The notes under the pieces: model-generated
The model's input: the letters and a program-made list of their open reading frames with translations, nothing else
Databases searched by the model: none
Told to the model about the DNA's origin: nothing
Shown here: in pieces, positions 17,558 to 26,594 of the stretch
How the letters are laid out: each line of letters begins with the position of its first letter
How positions within the stretch are numbered: the first letter of the stretch is position 1
Position numbers and translations under genes: made by a program
Source of the DNA: an uncultured Rubrobacteraceae bacterium
GTDB taxonomy: Bacteria; Actinomycetota; Rubrobacteria; Rubrobacterales; Rubrobacteraceae
DNA: 61,421 nucleotides
Assembly: GCA_902806095.1 (NCBI GenBank)
Contig: CADCVF010000046.1
Location: forward strand, 28,132 to 89,552
Direction of reading: 5' to 3'

Positions 17558-19264
17558 CTAACCTACGGTAACCTCTATGGTGTGGTTGCCGGTAGCGCCC
17601 GAGGGGTGTGGAGGGGCTTCTTGGGCGGTCTGGGTCTCGCCGTTGCCGTCTGTGGCGCGCACCTGGATGGTGTAATCGCCTGGACTGGCATCCCAGTCGT
17701 AGATGTAGAGTCGCCAGGTATCTTCGGCGAGTTGTTTTGCGAGGCGTGCGGTGTTCCAGGTCTGTCCGCCGTCGGTCGAGACTTCGACCTTCTCGATACC
17801 GCGGTGTGGGGCCCAGGCGATACCGCCTATAGGGTTCTTGCCGGCGGAGAGGTTGTCGCCGTCGCTTATGGTGTCGATACGGGACTGGGTCTTGACCGGG
17901 CCTTCCTTCGACCAGGTGCGTTGGATCCAGTACGCGTCGAAGTTCCAGTTCGTTAGCTCTATCTCGGTGAGCCACTTGGTGGCAGAGACGTATCCGTAGA
18001 GGCCTGGAATGACGAGTCGAACGGGGTAGCCGTGCTTTATGGGGAGCTCGCTGCCATCCAGTCCGAAGGCGACAAGGGCATTGCGGCCGTCCAGCGCGAT
18101 GTCCGTCTTGAAGCCGGCTGTAAAGCCGTCGACGCTGCGGCCTACGAGTTGTCTCGAGGCGCTGGTGATCTTATCCCGGCTCATGCCGGCCTCTTCCAAG
18201 ACATCGGAGAGCAGCACCCCGGTCCAGCGTCCGTTGGAGACGAGCCCGCCGCCGATGGTGTTGGAGACGCACGAGAGCGTTATGTCCGCCTCGCGGGTAG
18301 GCATGCCGAGAAGGTCCTTGTAGGAGAACTCGACAGGGTTGTCTACCGCGCCCTTGACCGAGAGCTTCCAGTTGTTCACGTCTATCCTCGGCGAAGTGAG
18401 TGCAGTGTCTATGAGGTAGAAGCTGCTCGCCGGCGTGATGAGGTCCGGCATCCCAGGCACGTCTATGGAGGCATCCGCCGGAGGTTGCGGCAGCGTTTCA
18501 TGCGTCACAGACTTGCCTTTGGCCTTTTGCGCCTCTTCCTGGCCGCCCTTACCCGCAGGCTGCTTCTCGTCAGGTGCTTCTGGCAAGTTCAGCTTCTTGG
18601 GTCTGGCCGCGCTCTCCACGGTTCCACCGCCAAGCAAGCGTCCCACGCCAGCGGCCGCGAGTCCGGCGACGGCCGCGCCGCCGCCGAGCAGCAGGAAGCC
18701 GCCGCGCCCGACGAAGATCCTCTCGTCGGAGCCGGCCTCCCTCGACCTCATAACGGGCGAGGCCGCGCTGCCAGGCTCCGCCGTCAGAGAGGCCTCTTCC
18801 TTGGAGGGTGGCGCCATAGGGCGGGGGCTTGCCACGCGCACCAGGAGCCCCGTGACCGTGGAGCCGGCGAGGAGGGCGCCGACGATGGTGATCACGGTCG
18901 GCACCGTGGGCACGAACGGGTCGGCCAGGGCCGCGGCTATGGCGACGGCAGCGAGGACGGCGACGCCGGCGAGGGCCAGAGCCTGGTGCCTGACGGCGAG
19001 ATTGCCGAGGAGAAACGTGATAACCACCGTACCGAGGAGCACCGTCGCGATGAGCGTCGGTATGTCCGCTGTGCCGAGGAGCTCGATGCCTGCTGTCACG
19101 AGCCCGCCCGGCGTCAGCTCCACTATCCGCTGGGCTATCGACACGAGGATCGAGGGGACGGAGGGGTAGAGCCCGTGCACCAGCTCCGCGATCCCGAACG
19201 CGACCACGGCCCCGACCACACCGGCGATCCCAGCCCTCGTCCTGCTTACCGTCTGCTTGCCCAT
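17558..19264 (-). CDS. Membrane-anchored sulfite-oxidase-like molybdopterin oxidoreductase
   Basis: A protein of about 568 residues. The N-terminal part has several membrane helices (about 8-30, 60-95, 100-160), then a charged linker and a TAT-like hydrophobic segment (RGGFLLLGGGAAVAGLAAAG). The molybdopterin domain follows, with the cofactor-thiolate Cys in TLSCVSN and GRWTGVLLSDVL. The C-terminal dimerisation domain ends in IEVSTDGGQTWNTARL and TEP-like strands. It is an extracytoplasmic oxidoreductase of the sulfite oxidase/YedY superfamily; the true substrate is unknown. ATG 19264 has GGAGAG 7 bases upstream, and a longer frame to 19390 is less likely. Confidence 0.9.
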   Translation of the reverse strand: MGKQTVSRTRAGIAGVVGAVVAFGIAELVHGLYPSVPSILVSIAQRIVELTPGGLVTAGIELLGTADIPTLIATVLLGTVVITFLLGNLAVRHQALALAGVAVLAAVAIAAALADPFVPTVPTVITIVGALLAGSTVTGLLVRVASPRPMAPPSKEEASLTAEPGSAASPVMRSREAGSDERIFVGRGGFLLLGGGAAVAGLAAAGVGRLLGGGTVESAARPKKLNLPEAPDEKQPAGKGGQEEAQKAKGKSVTHETLPQPPADASIDVPGMPDLITPASSFYLIDTALTSPRIDVNNWKLSVKGAVDNPVEFSYKDLLGMPTREADITLSCVSNTIGGGLVSNGRWTGVLLSDVLEEAGMSRDKITSASRQLVGRSVDGFTAGFKTDIALDGRNALVAFGLDGSELPIKHGYPVRLVIPGLYGYVSATKWLTEIELTNWNFDAYWIQRTWSKEGPVKTQSRIDTISDGDNLSAGKNPIGGIAWAPHRGIEKVEVSTDGGQTWNTARLAKQLAEDTWRLYIYDWDASPGDYTIQVRATDGNGETQTAQEAPPHPSGATGNHTIEVTVG

Positions 19265-19434
19265 GCTGGTGCTCTCCAATACCACTCGCTCTGAGACACT
19301 CTCTAGAAGAGAGTCTATACCTTGGATCGTTGCCAGGACCTCATAAATCCTTACAAGTACATTACGAATCGTCCCAGGAGCGCGGATCATGGCCGACTTG
19401 ACACGACCGCTCTTTGGCGCTACAAAGCTCTGTA

Positions 19435-19748
19435 TAGGCGATGACGGGAACGAGTAAGGTCGCAGAACCCCGTTAGAGCGAGCCGGGGATGGTGGAAGCC
19501 CGGCGCGGGATACGGCCAGAATATCCTCCCCGAGCCGCCGGCCGAAAGCGGAAGGCGAGAGTGGCCTAGACGATTAGTAGGACCGGCCGGGCGAGCCCGT
19601 TACAGCGCGCGCGTCCCGGGAGACCGCGACGCCATGGAGAGGACCGGGCCGTGAGGTTCCGGGCAAGTAGGGTGGTACCGCGAGGGCCTTGTCGAGGCTC
19701 CCGTCCCTACGGTGGAGCGGCGCTCCGCCCGAGGGGCGGGAGCTTTTG
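19435..19748 (+). ncRNA. T-box leader of ileS
   Basis: The leader carries the T-box signature AGGGTGGTACCGCG at 19669-19682, which binds the uncharged tRNA acceptor end. An upstream stem I region contains GACGGGAACGAGTAAGG near its base. A specifier-loop candidate AGAATATCC places ATC (Ile) at 19523-19525. It lies between the divergent molybdoenzyme gene and ileS, and ends in a terminator hairpin. Uncharged tRNA-Ile should therefore raise ileS expression. The T-box and target fit each other; the specifier assignment is by eye. Confidence 0.92.
19722..19747 (+). terminator. T-box terminator hairpin
   Basis: GCTCCGCCC pairs with GGGCGGGAGC around a GAG loop and is followed by TTTTGT. It lies downstream of the T-box sequence and 20 bases before the ileS start, as expected for a transcriptional T-box switch. 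Confidence 0.85.
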
Positions 19749-19766
19749 TATGAGGAGGTCCGCGAC

Positions 19767-22700
19767 ATGAAGTTCGATAAGGCCAGCCCACAGGTAGATT
19801 TTCCGGGGCTCGAGGAGGAGATCCTTGGTCTCTGGAAGAGGACCGGCGCATTCGAGAAGTCGGTAAGGGACAGGCCCGAGGACAGGCCTTTCGTCTTCTA
19901 CGAGGGGCCGCCGACGGCGAACGGAAGACCAGGGTTCCACCACGCGCTGGCGAGGGCCTTCAAGGACCTGATCCCCCGCTACAAGACCATGCAGGGTTAC
20001 AGGGTCGAGCGTAAGGGCGGCTGGGACTGCCACGGTTTGCCTGTCGAGATCCAGGTAGAGAAGGAGCTCGGTCTCGAAGGCAAAGCGGATATAGAGCGTT
20101 ACGGCGTCGAGGAGTTCAACCGCCTGTGCCGCGAGTCCGTCTTCCGCTACGTGGAGGACTGGCAGAAGATGAGCGAGCGGCTCGGCTTCTGGGTGGACAT
20201 GGACGATCCTTACCGCACCCTCGACGGTTCATACATCGAGAGCGTCTGGTGGGCCCTGAAGACCCTCTACGAGAAGGACCTCCTCTACGAGGGTTTCAAG
20301 GTAAGCCCCCACTGTCCCCGCGATCAGACCTCCCTTTCATCCGCCGAGGTGGCCCTTGGCTACCAACAGTACCCTGATCCCGTGGTTGATCCGAGCGTCT
20401 ACGTTAGGCTGCCACTCCGGGGCGAGGAGAACACGAGCCTCCTCGTCTGGACAACGACCCCGTGGACCCTGATTTCGAACGCCGCCGTCGCCCTCGGGCC
20501 CGACGTAGAATACGCCACCGTAGAAGTGGATGGCGAGCGTTTGATCCTGGCCGAAGAGCTCCTGGAGAGGGTGCTCGGCGAGGACGGCTACGAGGTACTC
20601 TCCAGAACCAGGGGACGGGACCTCGAAGGCAAGAGTTACCGCCGTCCCTTCGATTACGTACCCGTTGCGGAGAGGGAGAACCTCTGGACCGTGGTCCTCG
20701 GTGACTACGTAACGACCACTGAGGGGACGGGGCTGGTGCACACCGCGCCGGCATACGGGGAGGATGACGCCCGCACGGGCCAGCTGTACGGATTGCCGAC
20801 GATCCACCCCGTCAGGACCGACGGCACCTTCGACGAGCGGGTCGGGCCTTTCGCCGGGCAGTTCGTCAAGGATGCCGACGCGGGCCTCGTTGAGGAGTTG
20901 AGGGAGAAGGGACTCCTGTTCAGGGCGGAGGAGCTCGAACACGCCTACCCGCACTGCTGGCGGTGCGGGACTCCCCTACTCTACTACGCGAAGAAAGCCT
21001 GGTACGGGCGGACGACTGCTGTCCTCGACGAGCTACTCTCGGAGAACGAGGGTATCAACTGGGTGCCAGAGCACATAAAGTGGGGGCGCTTTGGGGACTG
21101 GCTCGAGAATAACATTGATTGGGCCCTGAGCCGCGAGCGCTACTGGGGCACGCCGCTCCCGATCTGGCGCACCGACTCCGGCGATACGGTCGTGGTAGGA
21201 AGCAAGAGAGAGCTGAGGGAGCTCGCCATAGACCCCGTCCCCGATGATCTGCACAGGCCGTTTATAGACGGGGTACGCTTGAGGCACCCCGAGACGGGCG
21301 AGGAGGCCACCCGCGTCCCCGAGGTCCTCGACGTGTGGTTCGACTCTGGTAGCATGCCCTTTGCCCAGTGGGGCTATCCTCACGGCGGAGAAAGCGAGGA
21401 GCGTTTCCGGGGCCAGTTCCCCGCCGACTACATCTGCGAGGCCGTCGACCAGACGCGGGGCTGGTTCTACTCGCTGCTCGCCGTCTCGACGATGTTGTTC
21501 GGCAAGAGTTCGTACAGGAACTGCCTGTCCCTCGGGCACATCCTCGACGCCCAGGGCAAGAAGATGAGCAAGTCTCTCGGCAACGTCATTGACCCCTGGG
21601 ACGTCTTCGAGAAACAGGGCGCCGATGCTCTGCGCTGGGCACTATTCACCGCCACGAGTCCAGGCAATACGCGGCGCTTCTCGATGGGCCAGGTCGACGA
21701 GGCCGTCCGCAAGTACCTGCTCACCCTCTGGAACACCTACTCTTTCTTCGTGACGTACGCCCGCATCGACGGCTTCGATCCGCAAGAGGACTACGTCGAG
21801 CCCGGGGAGCGAAGCCTGATGGACCGGTGGGCCCTAAGCGAGCTACAGCTCACCGTGCGGAACGTGACGGAGAGGCTCGACGCATACGACGTTACCGCGG
21901 CAGGAAGAGCCATCGGAGAGTTCGTGGACGAGCTCTCCAACTGGTACGTGAGACGAAGCCGCAGGCGCTTCTGGAAGGGGGAGGACGATCAGGACAAGAA
22001 GGCCGCCCACTCCACCCTCTACGAATGCCTGGTCACCATCACCAAGCTCACAGCCCCTTTCACACCCTTCGTCGCCGAATCCCTCTACCAGAACCTGGTA
22101 GTGAACGTAGATAACGAAGCCCCCGAGAGCGTGCATCTCGCCGACTGGCCCGAGTACAGGGAGGAACTTGTAGACTACGACCTCTCGGAGCGAATGTCCG
22201 CGGCGAGGCGCGTGGTCGGCCTCGGGCGCGCCGCCCGCAACGCTGCCGCCATAAAGACCCGCCAGCCCTTGAGGGAGGTAGTCGTCGTCGACGAAGCCCC
22301 TGACGGTAAGGGAGGATCGCGGATCAAGGAAGGCGTCGAGAGCCTTTCCGAGATCGTGCTCGACGAACTGAATGTCAAGGAGCTCGCTTTCGGGGAGGCC
22401 GAGGACGTGGTCGCCTACGACCTCAAGCCGAACCTCGGCGTCGTAGGGCCGAAGTACGGAAGGCTCGTCCTGGGTCTCAGGGCGGCCCTGGCTGGGGCTT
22501 CGCCCGAGGTCGGCGCCCGCGCCGCCGCGGGAGAGAGCATCTCCGTCGACGTGGAAGGAGAGGAGATCACACTGTCCCCCGAGGAGTTGCTCGTCGAGCC
22601 GGGACAGAGGGAGGGTTACACCCTGGAGCGTGAAGGTGGGCTCTCCGTCGCGCTTCGCACGGACCTCGACGCCGATCTCGTCGACGAGGGGCTCGTGCGG

Positions 22701-22955
22701 GAGCTGGTTCACAGGGTACAGAACCTCAGGCGCGAGAAAGGCTTCGAGATAGAAGAGAGCATCCGCGTCGATCTCTCCGGAAACCCGAGGGTCTCGTCCC
22801 TCCTGGAAGGTCGCTGGGGCGACTATTTCAGGGCAGAGGTACTGGCAAGAGAACTCGCCATCGACGCCGGGGGCCCTGGTGGCGACTCTGAGAGCGTGAC
22901 GGTCGACGGGGAGGCTCTGTGGGTCAGAGTGGAGCCACTCGGCAAAGCAGGGTAG
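19767..22955 (+). CDS. ileS: Isoleucyl-tRNA synthetase
   Basis: A 1062-residue class I aminoacyl-tRNA synthetase that charges tRNA-Ile. The HIGH-type motif is in ANGRPGFHHALARAF (GFHH 56-59) and KMSKS in GKKMSKSLGN near 600. The editing (CP1) domain is about 190-410 (WTTTPWTLISNAA). The C-terminal anticodon domain and the length are typical of the type-2, eukaryote-like IleS, which is often associated with mupirocin tolerance. The start is ATG 19767 with GAGGAGG upstream; a longer frame to 19689 runs into the T-box terminator and is rejected. Expression is controlled by the T-box leader. Confidence 0.97.
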   Translation: MKFDKASPQVDFPGLEEEILGLWKRTGAFEKSVRDRPEDRPFVFYEGPPTANGRPGFHHALARAFKDLIPRYKTMQGYRVERKGGWDCHGLPVEIQVEKELGLEGKADIERYGVEEFNRLCRESVFRYVEDWQKMSERLGFWVDMDDPYRTLDGSYIESVWWALKTLYEKDLLYEGFKVSPHCPRDQTSLSSAEVALGYQQYPDPVVDPSVYVRLPLRGEENTSLLVWTTTPWTLISNAAVALGPDVEYATVEVDGERLILAEELLERVLGEDGYEVLSRTRGRDLEGKSYRRPFDYVPVAERENLWTVVLGDYVTTTEGTGLVHTAPAYGEDDARTGQLYGLPTIHPVRTDGTFDERVGPFAGQFVKDADAGLVEELREKGLLFRAEELEHAYPHCWRCGTPLLYYAKKAWYGRTTAVLDELLSENEGINWVPEHIKWGRFGDWLENNIDWALSRERYWGTPLPIWRTDSGDTVVVGSKRELRELAIDPVPDDLHRPFIDGVRLRHPETGEEATRVPEVLDVWFDSGSMPFAQWGYPHGGESEERFRGQFPADYICEAVDQTRGWFYSLLAVSTMLFGKSSYRNCLSLGHILDAQGKKMSKSLGNVIDPWDVFEKQGADALRWALFTATSPGNTRRFSMGQVDEAVRKYLLTLWNTYSFFVTYARIDGFDPQEDYVEPGERSLMDRWALSELQLTVRNVTERLDAYDVTAAGRAIGEFVDELSNWYVRRSRRRFWKGEDDQDKKAAHSTLYECLVTITKLTAPFTPFVAESLYQNLVVNVDNEAPESVHLADWPEYREELVDYDLSERMSAARRVVGLGRAARNAAAIKTRQPLREVVVVDEAPDGKGGSRIKEGVESLSEIVLDELNVKELAFGEAEDVVAYDLKPNLGVVGPKYGRLVLGLRAALAGASPEVGARAAAGESISVDVEGEEITLSPEELLVEPGQREGYTLEREGGLSVALRTDLDADLVDEGLVRELVHRVQNLRREKGFEIEESIRVDLSGNPRVSSLLEGRWGDYFRAEVLARELAIDAGGPGGDSESVTVDGEALWVRVEPLGKAG

Positions 22956-23022
22956 AGGCCCGGCGAAACGGGTATGATGTAGGGGTCACAGGCACAAAGG
23001 ATTCAGGAATGGGAGGTTTTGC

Positions 23023-23481
23023 GTGTTTGGCAGAAGTAGCCGGGCGGAGAGATTAAGAGAGCAGGCCGAGTCCAACTCGCTAGTCCCAATGGCGACACTG
23101 GCCGCGGCCTACACTGGCGCCAAGCCGGTGATCGAGCGCCTGCTCTACGACGACGACCTCAGGGACAATATCCGTACGTTTGTCGAGTCGGGACGTTCCA
23201 TAGTAGACGAGCTCTCCGACGAGGGCCCCACCGAGATCGTCACTAAACTGTGGGGCGACGACAAGCTGCGCGGCGAGGTCGAGGCCGTGGCGGGAGCCGT
23301 CAGTCAGGGAAGCAAGCGGATACGGGGCGAGAAGGTACGCGTGCGCGGCGGCAGAGGCGGTCGTCTGCTGTTCCTCGTCCTGGTAGCGGCCGTAGGCTTC
23401 CTATTCCTACACCCGAGGACAGGACCAAGGGCCCGCAAGTTCGCCACGGATACCTACGGTTCTCTGACCTCGGGAGAATAA
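23023..23481 (+). CDS. Hypothetical membrane-anchored protein
   Basis: A 152-residue protein with a GTG start behind GGGAGG. The first 100 residues are charged and helical (KPVIERLLYDDDLRDNIRTF, then SGRSIVDELSDEGP). A basic, Gly-rich stretch follows (KVRVRGGRGGR), then one membrane helix (about 112-130, LLFLVLVAAVGFLFL) and a short basic tail. No domain name is recognised. It is likely a single-pass membrane protein with its N-terminus in the cytoplasm by the positive-inside rule. Convergent with the next gene. Confidence 0.75.
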   Translation: MFGRSSRAERLREQAESNSLVPMATLAAAYTGAKPVIERLLYDDDLRDNIRTFVESGRSIVDELSDEGPTEIVTKLWGDDKLRGEVEAVAGAVSQGSKRIRGEKVRVRGGRGGRLLFLVLVAAVGFLFLHPRTGPRARKFATDTYGSLTSGE

Positions 23482-23520
23482 GAGCGAGAAGAAACGAAAG
23501 CCAAGGGAAGAGTGCCAGGG

Positions 23521-23928
23521 TTACTGACCTGGGACGTCAAGCGTCGGGTACAGGCGCTCGACCTCATGGTCGAAGGCGTGTTCCCCAGCCCTCCCTCCCG
23601 CGGCTGAGGCGAAAGAAGCGCGGAGGGCGAGGAGTCCGGTTTCGACCTCCATCCTGGCGCGCTCCGCGCGGTTGGCGGCGCTCTCGCTCGGAATCCCTGC
23701 CCTCTCCAACCGGTCGGCTTTCTCCCGCAGCCGCTCCGCCCGCTCGAAGAGGGCAGCGTGCTCGCTGGCGTACCCCCGGATGGCTGTCGCCGCCCGCGAG
23801 ATCAACGCCATGTCCGGCGCTGGCGCTTTCTTTCGCCGGCCGAAGAGCCGGCCGAGCGCCCGCCTGGCAACGCCAGGGAAGGAACGTAGCCTGATCGTGC
23901 CCAAGCGAGGTAGACTGCTCTCACTCAT
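23521..23928 (-). CDS. Hypothetical coiled-coil protein
   Basis: A protein of about 135 residues rich in Ala, Arg and Glu, reading MSESSLPRLGTIRLRSF then a basic stretch LGRLFGRRKKAPAP. The remainder predicts long helices (ALFERAERLREKADRLERAG and the following segment). No family is recognised. The start is at 23928 or 23937. The ATG shares a palindromic CATG with the first ATG of the divergent lipoprotein gene, so the two genes start at nearly the same bases, and promoters must lie inside each other's coding regions. One of the two starts may therefore be wrong. Confidence 0.6.
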   Translation of the reverse strand: MSESSLPRLGTIRLRSFPGVARRALGRLFGRRKKAPAPDMALISRAATAIRGYASEHAALFERAERLREKADRLERAGIPSESAANRAERARMEVETGLLALRASFASAAGGRAGEHAFDHEVERLYPTLDVPGQ

Positions 23929-24505
23929 GACGTACATGATAAACCGCCCTGCGCCCACTGTTGTGATTTTGCTCTCGATGTTCGTGCTCGCCGGATGCTC
24001 GGGTATCTTCGGAGAGAGCCCTCGCGAACAGGCCGACGAGGCTATCAGCAGCGCGAACAGGTCTATCTCCGAGCACAACCAGCTATTCGAGGAGGCCCGC
24101 TCGACCTACGCTGACGTCAAGCAGAAGATCGAATCCGGGGACGACCCCTCGAAAGAGAAGGACAATATCACCGAGGCCAAGAACACGCTCGAGAAGGCGC
24201 GCAACGATCTGCAGGAGGCCAGAGAAGCGTTGGGAGGCGTGGACGACCTCGACGTCGACCCTTCCGTGAAAGAGTACGCCAGTCTGCTCTCGAAGGCGAT
24301 GGACGCCCAACTCGCCGCCGAAGCCAAAGAGATACAGTTCTACGGCATCCTGGAAGAAGATCCCGCCCTCCAGGACAACCGCGAGAAGGCTCTAGATCTG
24401 CTCTCCGAAGTCGGGGCCAGCTACACGAAAGCCGAAAAAACGTATGGTGAAGCCCAGGATCTCGCCAACGCCCATCCGAAACTTATCGAGGAGGCTCCGG
24501 AATAG
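23927..24505 (+). CDS. Lipoprotein with coiled-coil body
   Basis: A 192-residue protein with a lipoprotein signal: MTYMINRPAPTVVILLSMFV followed by LAGC, so Cys near 24 is probably lipidated. The mature part is acidic and helical (SPREQADEAISSANRSISEH, then repeated E/A/K heptads), suggesting an extracytoplasmic coiled coil. No enzymatic motif is seen. The start at 23927 was chosen for the signal peptide; an open frame extends to 23672 but has no signal logic. A linker-hairpin repeat array follows the stop. Confidence 0.8.
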   Translation: MTYMINRPAPTVVILLSMFVLAGCSGIFGESPREQADEAISSANRSISEHNQLFEEARSTYADVKQKIESGDDPSKEKDNITEAKNTLEKARNDLQEAREALGGVDDLDVDPSVKEYASLLSKAMDAQLAAEAKEIQFYGILEEDPALQDNREKALDLLSEVGASYTKAEKTYGEAQDLANAHPKLIEEAPE

Positions 24506-24748
24506 CATTTCAGCACGCTCCAGCCTTCGGCTTCCGCTTGTCAGCACTTCAGCCCGGCGGCTGCGCCGCTTTGTCAGCATGTCAGCACGCCGCCTCCCTC
24601 CGGTCGGCGGCTCTCAGCACTTCAGCAAGTCGTCCCGTAGCGCCTCTGCTGACAGAGGCACCTCGTACGCGGCAGGGCAAGGTCCGAAACGGCAGAAGCT
24701 GAAATGCTGACAAGCGAGGCCGCAGGCCGAAGCGTGCTGAAATGCTGA
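24506..24748. repeat. Linker-hairpin repeat array C
   Basis: A long, partly degenerate array between the lipoprotein stop and the glycosylase stop. Read on the minus strand, hairpins AGCC-GAA-GGCT (about 24528) and CGGC-GCA-GCCG (about 24557) are visible. Linkers are TTGTCAGCAC and GTCAGCACGC. A second section on the plus strand holds AAATGCTGACAAGCG then GGCC-GCA-GGCC (about 24718), then AAGCGTGCTGAAATGCTGAC. Units in both orientations occur here, unlike arrays A and B. Confidence 0.8.
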
Positions 24749-25573
24749 CTAGCTGACTTGGCAAGCGGGGCAGGAGTGGGTTCCGCGGCCGGCGACGCGG
24801 GACTTTACGATCTCCGTGCCGCACCTCGGGCATGGCTCGCCAGCCCGGGTGAAGACTTTGAGCTGGTGTTGAAACTTGCCGGTCTCCCCGAAGGCGTCGT
24901 GGTAGGAGTCGAAGGTGGTGCCGCGCTGCTCGATGGCGCGGCGCAGGATGTCGCGGGCTGCGGAGTGGATGTTGCGTATTTCTTTTTCGGTAAGGGTGCT
25001 GGCTTTGCGCGTGGGGTGGACGCCGGCGGAGAAGAGGACCTCGTCCACGTAGATGTTGCCGAGGCCGGCCACGACGGACTGGTCGAGAAGCAGGCCCTTC
25101 ACGCCCGCATTGCGGCTGAAGGCGGAGGCCAGGTATTCGACAGTGAAATCCTCGGAGAGAGGGTCTGGGCCGAGGCGTGAGATCAGGGGGTGTCTATCTA
25201 CTTCTCCCGGCTCGTAGAGGTCGAAGTATCCGAGCCAGAGCCGCGTGAATGCCAACACCACGGGTTCTCCTTCGCCCCCGAACTCGAGGACCGCAGTGTT
25301 CATCCTGTCCGGCTCCTTCCACTCTGGAAGGCGTAGTACCCTTCCTGAGATGACCAGATGGACGAGCCCGACGACCTCCCCGAAGTCGAGGACGATGATC
25401 TTGCCCCGACGCCCCGTCCCGCGCAGCGTCCTTCCGACGAGCAGCCTCCCGAACTCTCTTTGCTCTACGTTGGTCACGTCGGGCCTGAAGACGGCGGCCC
25501 GCAGGACCTCGCGCCCCACCGCGAGGTCGGCCACGTCCTCCGAGATAACTGTGACCTCGGGCAACTCGGGCAT
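24749..25573 (-). CDS. mutM: Fpg/Nei family DNA glycosylase
   Basis: A 274-residue base-excision repair enzyme. It begins MPELPEV, where Pro2 becomes the catalytic N-terminal amine and Glu3 the acid. GRRGKII supplies the conserved Lys near 57. The helix-two-turn-helix reads GVKGLLLDQSVVAGLGNIYVDEVL (two segments joined here for location only), and the zinc finger has four Cys, CPRC and CPAC, at the C-terminus. Fpg removes 8-oxoguanine and formamidopyrimidines; the mutM symbol assumes that branch rather than Nei. The HAD phosphatase gene lies 3 bases upstream, so both are in one operon. Confidence 0.93.
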   Translation of the reverse strand: MPELPEVTVISEDVADLAVGREVLRAAVFRPDVTNVEQREFGRLLVGRTLRGTGRRGKIIVLDFGEVVGLVHLVISGRVLRLPEWKEPDRMNTAVLEFGGEGEPVVLAFTRLWLGYFDLYEPGEVDRHPLISRLGPDPLSEDFTVEYLASAFSRNAGVKGLLLDQSVVAGLGNIYVDEVLFSAGVHPTRKASTLTEKEIRNIHSAARDILRRAIEQRGTTFDSYHDAFGETGKFQHQLKVFTRAGEPCPRCGTEIVKSRVAGRGTHSCPACQVS

Positions 25574-25576
25574 CTA

Positions 25577-26431
25577 CTAGACTCCTTCCAAGAGGGTCTC
25601 GACGTAGCCGGCGACACCGTCCTCGTCCACGCCGGGCACGACTCTGTCCGCAGCGTCGCGGACCTCGCCGGTCATCCCCCCGACAGCGACCCCGTGCCCG
25701 GCGAAGCGGAGCATGTCTATGTCGTTGTCAGCGTCGCCGAAGGCGAGGACACGCTCGGGCTCTATCCCCCACCGGTCGCACAGGAACCGGAGGGCCGACG
25801 CCTTCGTCCCTTCCAGGCTACCGACCTCGACGTAGTGCGGAAGGCTGCGCGTAACGAAGAGTCGTCCGGCGAAGGCCGTCTGCGCCTCCTCGAGCCAGCC
25901 CTTTATATCGTCGGGGCGGTCAACGATCACGAGCTTGGTCGGCTCCTCCCCGCCGTCCCTGAGCCAACCAGCCGGTGATTCAACGACGGAGACGCCAGGC
26001 TCAGCGTAACGTCGCAGGTGCTCGAGCGCCGCAGGTGTGTCTGGCGAGGTGACGATGCCACCGTCGAGGAAGACACGGGCGTGCAGATCCCGCCCTGCTG
26101 CCCACTCTAGAACCTCTATGCCCAAACTCTTTGGCAGCGTGCGGTGAAGCAGGGTCTCCCCGTTCATCCTCCTCACCATCGAACCGCCGTAACAGATCAC
26201 CGGGTCCTTGTCAGCGAAGCCAAGCCTCCCTGCGTACTCCCTGGCGTCCTCGAACCGCCTCCCCGTCGCCACGACGAGCCGCATCCTCCGCTCCCTGAGA
26301 CTCTGCAAGGCGACGACAGTATTTCGTGTGATCGCCAGGTTCCGCCGCAACACGGTCCCATCGAGGTCGAAGGCGCCGAGATCGAAGGCCAGTCCGTTCT
26401 TCGTGCCGCTGTGTTTCGCGCCCAAGAGCAA
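25577..26431 (-). CDS. HAD-superfamily Cof-type phosphatase
   Basis: A 284-residue HAD hydrolase. Motif I is FDLDGTV (Asp22/Asp24 in this numbering), motif II is in VVATGR (Thr), motif III is the KASAL Lys (about 212), and motif IV is AFGDADNDIDML. A C2-type cap domain lies between. Cof-type enzymes hydrolyse phosphosugars, FMN, PLP or related small phosphates, so the substrate is open. It begins at a weak start in a stretch LGAKHSGTKNG before the domain, and a later start is possible. It is co-transcribed with the glycosylase gene. Confidence 0.9.
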   Translation of the reverse strand: MLLGAKHSGTKNGLAFDLGAFDLDGTVLRRNLAITRNTVVALQSLRERRMRLVVATGRRFEDAREYAGRLGFADKDPVICYGGSMVRRMNGETLLHRTLPKSLGIEVLEWAAGRDLHARVFLDGGIVTSPDTPAALEHLRRYAEPGVSVVESPAGWLRDGGEEPTKLVIVDRPDDIKGWLEEAQTAFAGRLFVTRSLPHYVEVGSLEGTKASALRFLCDRWGIEPERVLAFGDADNDIDMLRFAGHGVAVGGMTGEVRDAADRVVPGVDEDGVAGYVETLLEGV

Positions 26432-26594
26432 CCTTCCAGATGTCGTAGAGCCGGAGGGGTTCGGGTCCCTGATCTCCGCTTTTCAAAGACGGTAAGGTAG
26501 TTTGTAGCATCTTTGGTAGCAGGTTTCAGGCAGCAGGTAACAGGATTCTTCTGCTCCGTTGGGCGACATGTTCGCGCCTGCCGGCTAATTGTGT

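Noticed and set aside
18032-19294. A 420-codon plus-strand frame over the molybdoenzyme gene
   Set aside because: It is a shadow of the sulfite-oxidase-like gene, composed of Arg/Ala/Glu-rich noise.
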